Shown: positions 1-5,974 of the stretch, in pieces
How positions within the stretch are numbered: the stretch's first letter is position 1
How the letters are laid out: each line of letters opens with the position of its first letter
Source: Actinobacteria bacterium 13_1_20CM_4_69_9
GTDB lineage: Bacteria; Actinomycetota; Thermoleophilia; Gaiellales; Gaiellaceae
DNA length: 10,313 nt
Assembly (NCBI GenBank): GCA_001920085.1
Contig: MNJC01000095.1
Span: forward strand, 1 to 10,313
Direction of reading: 5' to 3'
Position numbers and translations under genes: made by a program
The notes under the pieces: generated by a model
What the model saw: the letters and a program-made list of their open reading frames with translations, nothing else
Database searches by the model: none
What the model was told of the DNA's origin: nothing

Positions 1-81
1 CCGGGGGCACAGTTCCAGGTGGTGGTGTCGGTCCAAGCCCTCCCGAGCGGCCTCGATCTCGATCCGCTCGCGTTCTTCTAG
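1..81 (+). CDS. 3' end of an unidentified protein-coding gene (partial)
   Basis: Frame 1 is open from the window edge to a TAG stop at 79-81 and encodes 26 residues ending in LDLDPLAFF. About 22 of the 26 codons end in G or C, which fits real coding sequence in this genome, but so short a stretch could be open by chance. No motif is recognisable and the function is unknown. The stop lies 27 bp before the tRNA-Thr-derived repeat at 109, so if that repeat is an attachment site, this would be the last gene outside (or at the far edge of) the inserted segment. Confidence 0.35.
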   Translation, partial: PGAQFQVVVSVQALPSGLDLDPLAFF

Positions 82-108
82 GGATGCGCAGCCCGACGCG
101 CGTTGCTG

Positions 109-147
109 GCCGACGGGCAGACTCCAACTGCCGACCGGCGGCTTACG
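109..147 (-). repeat. Degenerate copy of tRNA-Thr 3' half (putative att site)
   Basis: These 39 bases match 1344-1382, the 3' half of the intact tRNA-Thr gene, at 37 of 39 positions and in the same orientation. The match runs from the end of the acceptor stem through the T arm and variable region to the anticodon, then stops; the 5' half of the tRNA is absent. One mismatch (125 versus 1360) changes the invariant C of the T loop, so this copy is no longer under tRNA selection. A repeat of only the tRNA 3' half, placed beyond the tRNA 3' end, is what tyrosine-recombinase integration into a tRNA gene leaves. A decayed tandem tRNA is the alternative. Confidence 0.75.
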
Positions 148-222
148 GATCGCCGTCGCGGAGCTCGACCGGCCGAACGCATGAATCACGTATGACTTAG
201 CTCGCCCAACTCGGACGATGAG

Positions 223-1212
223 ATGGCCGGTCGTCGTCACCATCGTCGGGTGCTCCTGTCGCTGGTCGTGGCTCTTTCGCTCCTTGTCGGGGGCCCCGTC
301 GCCGACAGCATCGAGCTTCCGCACGCGCGATCGCCGCTGCCGGTAGAGCCACTCGCGGTGCTCGGGCAGATCGCCGTCGGTCGCGACGGCGTCCCGCTCG
401 ACATCGACTCAGCCCACATCGATCAACGCGTCGACGCGGAGTTGGCGCCTGGTCGCTGGTACCTCGCGATCGTGGCGAGAGACGATGACAGCCCCCGTGC
501 GGACGCTTGGATCTATCACCTTTACGGACCCGAATTTCGTGGCTTCAGGCCTCTGCTGGCGGTCATGCCGGGCAGCTACGCCGATAGCCAGATCGAAACG
601 CTTCGTGTCGTCTCGTTCAACGGTCTGCCAGCGTTGGTGCGCGTCTTGGCGGTGGATGGAAGCGGCAACATCAGGATCACGTCCGCCGTGGCCGAGATCG
701 GCGGGACGGCAGCGCGCATCGCCTGGCTTGCCGGGAACGGTGTATTCGACCTGCCCGACAGCTCCGCCGGCTTGATCTGGCAGACGGTCGACAAATACGG
801 ATGGGCCTGCGCGCCGCCCGTCCGTTTCCAGCTGCATCTTCTCGGAGGGCCTGATGGATTGCTGCCCGTGGGCTACAACGTGACGCCGACCGGGCCGATC
901 GAGCCGCGCATCATGTTGCGTGACGGCGAGCCGCTCGGGCTTGTGAGTGAGGACGAGGCGCTCGTCCTCGCGGCACAGACGGAGCCGCAATCACCCGCGA
1001 CATGGACAGCGCCGATGCTCGACGAGCAGTACGCGATCAACGCGCTGACGCGGGAGCTCTTCTGCGGAGGTCACAGCCTCGCGCAGCTTCGCGCCGCGCG
1101 GCTCGTCCGTATCGCAACCCCAAGGGACTGGAGCTACGACGCGTTGGTCGTGACCCGCGACGAGGCATCGAAGCAGCCGATCGTGTGGACGCGGATCGCG
1201 CTGGGCTGGTGA
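223..1212 (+). CDS. Putative secreted protein of unknown function (329 aa)
   Basis: I do not recognise a family. The first 29 residues form a typical Sec-type signal peptide: a basic n-region (MAGRRHHRR), a hydrophobic core VLLSLVVALSLLVGG, then a polar stretch with likely cleavage near residue 27-29. The mature part has no further membrane segment, looks mixed alpha/beta, and has two cysteines (C196 in YGWACAPP and C281 in ELFCGGHS) that could pair outside the cell. The ATG at 223 is chosen because an in-frame stop follows the upstream ATG at 181; only a weak GGA sits 7 nt before it. It is the sole gene between the two tRNA-Thr 3'-half repeats. In a hand sample of about 56 codons, roughly 29% ended in A or T, against about 12% in the GH57 gene at 3557, which suggests a different origin. 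Being a real gene is likely; its role is unknown. Confidence 0.7.
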   Translation: MAGRRHHRRVLLSLVVALSLLVGGPVADSIELPHARSPLPVEPLAVLGQIAVGRDGVPLDIDSAHIDQRVDAELAPGRWYLAIVARDDDSPRADAWIYHLYGPEFRGFRPLLAVMPGSYADSQIETLRVVSFNGLPALVRVLAVDGSGNIRITSAVAEIGGTAARIAWLAGNGVFDLPDSSAGLIWQTVDKYGWACAPPVRFQLHLLGGPDGLLPVGYNVTPTGPIEPRIMLRDGEPLGLVSEDEALVLAAQTEPQSPATWTAPMLDEQYAINALTRELFCGGHSLAQLRAARLVRIATPRDWSYDALVVTRDEASKQPIVWTRIALGW

Positions 1213-1342
1213 TGATCTTGGGGCACCAGATCGGAGCCGCGCGTTTGAGCGGCCTGCCCGCCGCCCGTCCAGACCTTCGGTTCGTGCCTGCGGTGCGATC
1301 CTCGCGGACCGCGATCCATGGCGTTGCCCGTGAACTGCGCTG

Positions 1343-1415
1343 AGCCGACGGGCAGACTCGAACTGCCGACCGGCGGTTTACGAAACCGCTGCTCTACCAA
1401 CTGAGCTACGTCGGC
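1343..1415 (-). tRNA. tRNA-Thr (anticodon CGT)
   Basis: The minus strand folds into a complete cloverleaf: acceptor stem GCCGACG/CGTCGGC, D arm GCTC-AGTTGGTA-GAGC, anticodon arm GCGGT-TTCGTAA-ACCGC, five-base variable region CGGTC, and T arm GGCAG-TTCGAGT-CTGCC. That is 72 nt plus a discriminator U at 1343. All stems pair perfectly. The anticodon CGT reads the Thr codon ACG, suited to a GC-rich genome. The 3' CCA is not encoded. The 3' half is duplicated at 109-147. It lies 48 bp downstream of the VOC gene on the same strand, with its own candidate promoter in between. Confidence 0.97.
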
Positions 1416-1420
1416 ACGAT

Positions 1421-1450
1421 GGCCGAAGACCCATTTTATGGCCTTCGGCC
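1421..1450 (-). promoter_or_regulatory. Stem-loop with candidate tRNA promoter -10 in its loop
   Basis: GGCCGAAG (1421-1428) and CTTCGGCC (1443-1450) form a perfect 8-bp stem with a 14-nt loop. On the minus strand the loop carries TAAAAT (1433-1438), a good -10 box about 17 nt upstream of the mature tRNA 5' end at 1415. The element sits just after the VOC stop codon, so as RNA it could also serve as the VOC gene's terminator, though no U-run follows the stem. Terminator and promoter roles are both inferred. Confidence 0.4.
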
Positions 1451-1463
1451 CCGTCGAGGCCGG

Positions 1464-1934
1464 CTAACTCGAGCGGCGCGTCCGCTTCTTCGGCCGTGCG
1501 GCCGAGCTCCGTCCGCGCGCCGCCGTCGACTTCTTCCGCGGGCGAGCGGACTTGGACGCGGTCGTTCGCTTCGTCGTCTTGCGCGGAGCGGAGGGCGGCT
1601 TCATCACGCCGAAGGTGTTCCCCGCGGGATCCATGAGCATCGCGATCGTCGTGGTGGGCGTGATCTCGGTGACCGGCATGAGCACCGTCGCGCCGGCGGC
1701 GACCGCCTTGTCGACGAACCGCTGCGGATCGGGCGTCTCGACATAGACGCTGACCCGTGCGTCGCCCTCGCCGATCCCGCCGCCGATGCCCGTGTCGGGG
1801 CGCTCGAGCATGCTGTAGTTGCCCATTTCCTTGACCGGCGGCGACAGCTTCCACGCGAAGACCTCGCGGTAGAAGCGCTGCAGGCCGGCGGAGTCCTTGC
1901 CCATGATCTCGAACCACATGACCGGATTCGCCAT
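1464..1934 (-). CDS. VOC (glyoxalase/bleomycin-resistance fold) protein with basic C-terminal tail
   Basis: 156 aa. Residues 1-112 resemble a single VOC-superfamily unit: the opening PVMWFEIMGKDSAGLQRFYREVF is the usual first strand and helix, and MDPAGNTFGVMKP is the typical closing strand motif. The family includes metal-dependent glyoxalases, dioxygenases and antibiotic-binding proteins; the substrate cannot be assigned here. Residues 113-156 form a low-complexity tail with about 17 Lys/Arg in 44 residues plus many Ser, Thr and Ala, like the tail of histone H1 or of actinobacterial HU; nucleic-acid binding is an inference. The ATG at 1934 is chosen over upstream in-frame starts because AGGGGGG lies 9 nt before it and the protein then begins exactly at the domain. 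It follows the GNAT gene by 55 bp on the same strand. Confidence 0.85.
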   Translation of the reverse strand: MANPVMWFEIMGKDSAGLQRFYREVFAWKLSPPVKEMGNYSMLERPDTGIGGGIGEGDARVSVYVETPDPQRFVDKAVAAGATVLMPVTEITPTTTIAMLMDPAGNTFGVMKPPSAPRKTTKRTTASKSARPRKKSTAARGRSSAARPKKRTRRSS

Positions 1935-1943
1935 TTTGGATGT

Positions 1944-1950
1944 CCCCCCT
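1944..1950 (-). promoter_or_regulatory. Ribosome binding site of the VOC gene
   Basis: AGGGGGG on the minus strand, 9 nt before the ATG at 1934. It fixes the start of the VOC protein and excludes the 45-residue upstream extension that the frame would allow. Confidence 0.7.
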
Positions 1951-1989
1951 GCGCGTGATCGCGGTGCCAGCGGCGAGGATACGCCCGGC

Positions 1990-2439
1990 TCAGAAGAAGC
2001 GGTGGTAGTGGACGAACTCCTCGTCCCTCGTCCAGCCGCAGGCCTCGTACAGCCGCCGCGCGGCTTCATTCGTGATCTGCGTGCCCAAGGTCAGCCCCTT
2101 CGCGCCGGTCTCGGCGGCCCACCGCTCGGCGCGCTCGAGCAGCGCGCGGCCCGCGCCGGACCCGCGCGCGTCCGGCGTCACGAAGAGATCGTTCAACACC
2201 CAGAGTCGCTTCATCGAAACGGACGAGAACGACGGGTACAGCTGGGTGAAGCCCACGATCGCGCCGTCGACGACGGCGAGGAAGATCACCGACTCGCCGC
2301 GCTTGAACCGGTCGGCCAGGAACGCGCGGGCGCCGGCGTGGTCGGACGGCCGACCGTAGAACTGGCGGTAGGCATCGAACAGCGGGACGAGGGTGTCCAG
2401 GTCGTCGAGCTCCGCCCGGACCGAGCGCACCTCAGGCAT
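1990..2439 (-). CDS. GNAT-family N-acetyltransferase
   Basis: 149 aa, the usual length of a single GNAT domain. The order of elements is standard: an N-terminal helix (LVPLFDAYRQFYG), the central strands (VIFLAVVDGAIVGFTQLYP), the strand LWVLNDLFVTPDARGSGAG carrying the acetyl-CoA pyrophosphate-binding motif R-G-S-G-A-G at residues 92-97, then helix RALLERAERWA and the closing motif NEAARRLYEACGW near residues 124-136. It should transfer an acetyl group from acetyl-CoA to an amine; the acceptor is unknown. Its start ATG lies inside the 3' end of the Rieske gene (8-nt overlap, ATGCCTGA), which indicates translational coupling and one transcript. The start has no separate Shine-Dalgarno, consistent with coupling. 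Confidence 0.92.
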   Translation of the reverse strand: MPEVRSVRAELDDLDTLVPLFDAYRQFYGRPSDHAGARAFLADRFKRGESVIFLAVVDGAIVGFTQLYPSFSSVSMKRLWVLNDLFVTPDARGSGAGRALLERAERWAAETGAKGLTLGTQITNEAARRLYEACGWTRDEEFVHYHRFF

Positions 2440-3523
2440 GCATGAATTCGGCGAGCAGGCGATGGAAGTGGTGCACGCCGCCCTCGCGCGTGGGGGAGTA
2501 CCGACCACGGTCGTACAGCCGGGAGCGGACGCCCCGCTGCACCGCTTCGACGATCGCCTCGTCCTCGCGCTCGACTCGATCGAGCCCCGAGCCCGCACCC
2601 TCGCCCCGCGCGCCCTCATCCCACACGAACGGCAGGAACGACACGCGCGTGCGGTCCACCGCCAGTGGCGTGACCACGTTGACCGAGACGCCCCACGGGT
2701 AGACGTTGAACATCGTCGTCGGGAAGAGCCAGAAGTAGTACGCCGCGACCGACCGATCGGCATCGCGATGGCCGGCGGGCAGCGTGAACGACCGCTCGCC
2801 GGGCTTGGCGATGCCGAGCTGCAGCACCGCGTAGCGCTCGAGCTCGACGGCGTAGGCGCCGTAGTCGAGCGTCGTGGCGAGGCTCGAGTGCACGTACGGG
2901 ATGTGGAAGCCCTCGAGATAGTTGTCGACGTAGAGGGCCCAGTTGGCTTCGACCAGGTAGTCGCGTGCCGCGCCGGCATCGAAGGCAAGATCGGCAAAGG
3001 GCAATCCGGCGACGCGCGCGCGGACCGGCGCCGCAACGTCGTCGAACGGCATCACGGGCGCGAGCGCGACCATGAGGAATCGCTCCAGCCGGGCGAGCGG
3101 GATCGACGGAAGGTCGTCGGCCTTCGATGGGAAGTTCGCGGTCTCCTCGAACTCGGGCATCGAGTGGAACCGTCCGTCGAGCGCGAATCGGCGGCCGTGG
3201 TAGCGGCAGCGCAGCTGCTGGAGGTGCCCCGCCCCTTCCGCGACCAGCGTGCCGCGGTGGGTGCAAACGTTCGACAGGCAGTGCAGCCGGTCGTCGCCGT
3301 CGCGGGTGAGCAGGAGCGGCTCGTCGAGCGCGCCCGGCAGGAGCGTGAACGGGAACACCTGGCCGGCGACGCTCACCAGATCGTCGTGCCCGGCGTACTG
3401 CCACGTCCGCGCGAACACGCGCTCCTGCTGGACACGGAACAGCGCCGGATCGGAGTACACCCGGGCGGGTAATGTCGCCGCGGTGCGGATGTCGGGATCG
3501 ATGCCGAACGGGCGCTGGCTCAC
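2432..3523 (-). CDS. Rieske [2Fe-2S] non-heme iron oxygenase, alpha subunit
   Basis: 363 aa, the usual size for ring-hydroxylating or choline/carnitine-monooxygenase-type oxygenases (HcaE family). The Rieske domain has the ligand pairs C87-x-H89 and C106-x2-H109. The C-terminal catalytic domain has DNYLEGFHIPYVH (residues 200-212) with iron ligands H207 and H212, and an acidic third ligand probably in REDEAIVEAVQRG (about residue 321). Such enzymes use O2 and electrons from a separate reductase; none is encoded in this window, so the partner must lie elsewhere. The GTG at 3523 is chosen because the next gene diverges 33 bp away and a TAGCAT box sits 7 nt before it, as in a leaderless transcript; the frame stays open far upstream only as the antisense of the GH57 gene. 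The substrate is unknown. Confidence 0.9.
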   Translation of the reverse strand: MSQRPFGIDPDIRTAATLPARVYSDPALFRVQQERVFARTWQYAGHDDLVSVAGQVFPFTLLPGALDEPLLLTRDGDDRLHCLSNVCTHRGTLVAEGAGHLQQLRCRYHGRRFALDGRFHSMPEFEETANFPSKADDLPSIPLARLERFLMVALAPVMPFDDVAAPVRARVAGLPFADLAFDAGAARDYLVEANWALYVDNYLEGFHIPYVHSSLATTLDYGAYAVELERYAVLQLGIAKPGERSFTLPAGHRDADRSVAAYYFWLFPTTMFNVYPWGVSVNVVTPLAVDRTRVSFLPFVWDEGARGEGAGSGLDRVEREDEAIVEAVQRGVRSRLYDRGRYSPTREGGVHHFHRLLAEFMHA

Positions 3524-3530
3524 GGCGGCG

Positions 3531-3536
3531 ATGCTA
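3531..3536 (-). promoter_or_regulatory. Candidate -10 box (TAGCAT) of the Rieske-GNAT-VOC operon
   Basis: TAGCAT on the minus strand fits the TANNNT -10 pattern and ends exactly 7 nt before the GTG at 3523. Transcription would then start at or next to the start codon, giving a leaderless mRNA; no Shine-Dalgarno is present. Confidence 0.5.
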
Positions 3537-3543
3537 CGGCGCG

Positions 3544-3549
3544 TAGGCT
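3544..3549 (+). promoter_or_regulatory. Candidate -10 box (TAGGCT) of the GH57 branching enzyme gene
   Basis: TAGGCT fits TANNNT and ends exactly 7 nt before the ATG at 3557. Its geometry mirrors the divergent box at 3531-3536. No Shine-Dalgarno precedes the ATG, so a leaderless mRNA is likely. Confidence 0.5.
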
Positions 3550-3556
3550 GAAACCC

Positions 3557-5173
3557 ATGCCCGACGCCTACGCCCTTGTTCTCCATTCCCACCTGCCGTA
3601 CGTGCGGGGCGCCGGACGCTGGCCGCACGGCGAGGAGTGGGTCCACGAGGCGATCCTCGGCACGTACCTTCCGCTCCTGGTCCTGCTCCACGACCTCCGC
3701 GCCGAAGGCGTGCGCTACCGGATCACCATCGGGCTCACGCCGACGCTCCTCGAGCAGCTCGCCGACCGCGACATCGGTACGCGATTCCTTGCCTACGCTG
3801 ACGATCAGATCCGGCGGGCCGAGCTCGACGCGTGGGACTTCGGCGTCGCCGGTGCGTCGGCGAAGCAGGCGGTGGCCGAGTTCTATCGCGGGTCTTACGG
3901 CCGGCTGAAGCTCGCGTTCACCCAGCGCTTCGGGCGCGACATCGTCGGCGCGTTCGCGGACCTCGCGCGCACCGGAGAGGTCGAGATCCTGACCTCCGCG
4001 GCGACGCACGGCTACCTGCCGCTGCTCGATGCGCGCTCGGTCGAAGCGCAGCTGCGCGTCGGGCTCGCCTCGACGAAACGCCTGACCGGCATCGAGCCGA
4101 CGGGCATCTGGCTGCCGGAGTGCGCGTACAAGCCCGGTCTCGAGCGTGCGTTGGAGCGGCATGGGTTCACCCACTTCTTCACCGACGCGGCGCTCATGCG
4201 CGGTCGCGAGGTCGGGCGCGCGGCAAAGCCGTTCCGCTCGAAGCGCGCGGAGCGGCACTCGGGCGCCGGCGCGCGCGTCGCCGTGCTCGACCAGGCCGAG
4301 CCGCTGATCGATCCCGAGGTCGACCTCTTCCGGCCGTACCTCGTCGCGGACTCGTCGGTCGCCGCCGTCTCGCGCCACCCGGAGATCTCCGGGCAGGTCT
4401 GGTCGGCCTCGCAGGGCTACCCGGGAGATCCGAACTACCGCGAGTTCCACCGCAAGGACGACCGGTCCGGTCTGCGCTACTGGCGCGTGACCGGCACGAC
4501 GGACCTCGGCAACAAGGCCGAGTACTCCGTGCCGGTGGCGGCCGAGCGCGTCCGGGCGCACGCCGAGCACTTCAGTGCGTCGGTGCGCGACGAGCTCGCC
4601 GCGCACCGAAGCGCCACCGGGCGCGACGGCATGCTCGTCACCACCTTCGACAGCGAGCTCTTCGGCCATTGGTGGTTCGAGGGGATCGACTGGCTCGACC
4701 TCGTGCTGCGCGAGCTCGCCGACCTCGAGACGACCGTCGCCGGCCGCCTCGAGGCACAGCCGCCGCGGGAGCGGGTCGCGCTCGCGGAAGGTTCGTGGGG
4801 CAAGAACAACGATCACTCGACCTGGATCGCGCCGCAGACGAACTGGATGTGGGACGGCATCCGGAGCGCCGCGGCGCGGGTGCGCGCCGTCGCCGATGCG
4901 CCACCGCGCGACGCGCTCCGCAAGCGCGCCGCCGATCACGCTCTGCGCGAGCTCCTGCTGCTTGAGTCGAGCGACTGGCCGTTCCTCGTCACGACGGGGC
5001 AGGCCGGCGATTACGCGACGGAGCGGTTCCGCTCGCACGCCCAGCGCCTGCAGCGCTCGCTCGAGATCGCGGCGCACGGCACGGGCGACGATGAGGTCGA
5101 GCTGCGGAGCCTCGAGCGGGCGGACAATCCGTTCCCCGGCGCGCGGATCGAGGACTTCGCGGAGGTCGGCTAG
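3557..5173 (+). CDS. GH57 1,4-alpha-glucan branching enzyme (DUF1957 type)
   Basis: 538 aa, matching the length of GH57 branching enzymes (EC 2.4.1.18) such as those studied in Thermus and Thermococcus. They cut an alpha-1,4 glucan and rejoin it as an alpha-1,6 branch, making glycogen. All family motifs are present: HSHLPY (residues 10-15); THGYLPLL (150-157); GIWLPECAYKPG with the nucleophile Glu188; TFDSELFGHWWFEG with the acid/base Asp365; and WGKNNDHSTWIAPQTNWMW (414-432). The segment around ASQGYPGDPNYREFHRK (284-300) is typical of the DUF1957 branching-enzyme branch rather than of GH57 amylases. The ATG is fixed by the -10 box 7 nt upstream and by the motif-1 position. It is divergent from the Rieske gene and convergent with L25, sharing CTAG for both stops. 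No catalytic residue is missing. Confidence 0.93.
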   Translation: MPDAYALVLHSHLPYVRGAGRWPHGEEWVHEAILGTYLPLLVLLHDLRAEGVRYRITIGLTPTLLEQLADRDIGTRFLAYADDQIRRAELDAWDFGVAGASAKQAVAEFYRGSYGRLKLAFTQRFGRDIVGAFADLARTGEVEILTSAATHGYLPLLDARSVEAQLRVGLASTKRLTGIEPTGIWLPECAYKPGLERALERHGFTHFFTDAALMRGREVGRAAKPFRSKRAERHSGAGARVAVLDQAEPLIDPEVDLFRPYLVADSSVAAVSRHPEISGQVWSASQGYPGDPNYREFHRKDDRSGLRYWRVTGTTDLGNKAEYSVPVAAERVRAHAEHFSASVRDELAAHRSATGRDGMLVTTFDSELFGHWWFEGIDWLDLVLRELADLETTVAGRLEAQPPRERVALAEGSWGKNNDHSTWIAPQTNWMWDGIRSAAARVRAVADAPPRDALRKRAADHALRELLLLESSDWPFLVTTGQAGDYATERFRSHAQRLQRSLEIAAHGTGDDEVELRSLERADNPFPGARIEDFAEVG

Positions 5174-5931
5174 CCCTTCTTGCCCTTCGCGGCCGGCGCG
5201 GCCTTCGCGGCGGGCGCGGCACCCTTCGCGGCCGGAGCGCCCGCGGCGGGCGCGGCACCGGCTGCGGGCGCGGCACCGGCGGCTGCCGGAGCGGCACCCT
5301 CTTCGGCGGTCGCGCCCTCGACGGCCTCGCCCTCGACGGCGGCGGCCGGCTTCTCGACGACTTCCTCGGCGCGCGGCGCGACGGCCTTCGCCACGACCTG
5401 CTCGCCATCGTTGAGGATCTCGATCTTGGACGCGTCGACGACGAGGTCACGCACGTAGAGCGTGTCCTCGATCTGCTCGATCTTGGAGAGATCGACGTCG
5501 ATCTGATGCGGGATGTCCTGCGGGAACGCCTCGATGCGCACCTCGGAGAGGGCGTGGACCATGACCCCGCCGTGGGTGCGGACCGCGGGGGACTCGCCGG
5601 CGAAGTGCAGCGGCACGATGGCGTGGGTCTTCTCGGTCAGTGATACGCGGGCGAAGTCGACGTGCAGTAGCGAGCCGCTCTTCGGCTCGCGCGAGACGTC
5701 GTGCACGAGGACGGCGACGTCTCCGCCGTCGAGACCGGTCAACGAGAGGAGCGTGGTCTGGCCCCAGCGGCGGTAGCCCTTCTGGAAGACGCTCGTATCG
5801 GTCTCGACCGGCGTGGAGTCCGCGTGTCCGCCGAAGATCACGGCGGGCAGGCGGCCCTCGCGGCGCAGCGCGCCGACCTTCTTGCCGAGCACGGTGCGCG
5901 GACGGACCTCGAGCTTCGGTGCCTCAGCCAA
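5170..5931 (-). CDS. rplY: 50S ribosomal protein L25 (TL5/CTC type) with Ala-rich tail
   Basis: 253 aa. L25 binds 5S rRNA in the large ribosomal subunit. Residues 1 to about 95 are the 5S-binding domain, with the characteristic VRPRTVLGKKVGALRREGRLPAVIFG opening and the HVDFARVSL strand near its end. Residues about 96-190 are the second beta domain found in TL5/CTC proteins (VPLHFAGESPAV, PQDIPHQIDVDLSKIE). Residues about 191-253 form a low-complexity tail of Ala, Pro and Gly repeats ending in KGKKG. The start is TTG at 5931, supported by GGGGAG 9 nt upstream and by the family's N-terminus. It follows the AMIN-like gene by 43 bp on the same strand. Its TAG stop overlaps that of the GH57 gene on the other strand. 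Confidence 0.96.
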   Translation of the reverse strand: MAEAPKLEVRPRTVLGKKVGALRREGRLPAVIFGGHADSTPVETDTSVFQKGYRRWGQTTLLSLTGLDGGDVAVLVHDVSREPKSGSLLHVDFARVSLTEKTHAIVPLHFAGESPAVRTHGGVMVHALSEVRIEAFPQDIPHQIDVDLSKIEQIEDTLYVRDLVVDASKIEILNDGEQVVAKAVAPRAEEVVEKPAAAVEGEAVEGATAEEGAAPAAAGAAPAAGAAPAAGAPAAKGAAPAAKAAPAAKGKKG

Positions 5932-5940
5932 ATGGATTCG

Positions 5941-5946
5941 CTCCCC
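5941..5946 (-). promoter_or_regulatory. Ribosome binding site of L25
   Basis: GGGGAG on the minus strand, 9 nt before the TTG start at 5931. It supports the non-ATG start. Confidence 0.6.
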
Positions 5947-5974
5947 GAACGCGATCTTGGAGACCCGAATTATC

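Noticed and set aside
1295..1317. Short direct repeat GCGATCC (1295-1301 and 1311-1317) near the islet end
   Set aside because: Seven bases are too few to be meaningful in such a GC-rich sequence.
1213..1342. Possible integrase or excisionase remnant beside the tRNA
   Set aside because: None of the short open frames here shows recognisable recombinase motifs, so I claim only the att-like repeats.
1935..2069. 45-residue N-terminal extension of the VOC protein
   Set aside because: It overlaps the GNAT gene in another frame, and the ribosome site at 1944-1950 points to the ATG at 1934.
2393..3472. Plus-strand open frame of 359 codons
   Set aside because: It lies opposite the Rieske and GNAT genes, which have complete catalytic motifs; its composition is that of a shadow frame.
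3524..5077. Minus-strand open frame continuing upstream of the Rieske gene for about 518 more codons
   Set aside because: It is the antisense of the well-supported GH57 branching enzyme. Its sequence is Arg/Glu/Leu-rich without motifs, as expected for GC-rich shadow frames.
5174..5300. CRISPR-like or satellite repeats
   Set aside because: The periodic GC-rich repeats encode the Ala-rich tail of L25 in frame; there are no unique spacers of constant length.
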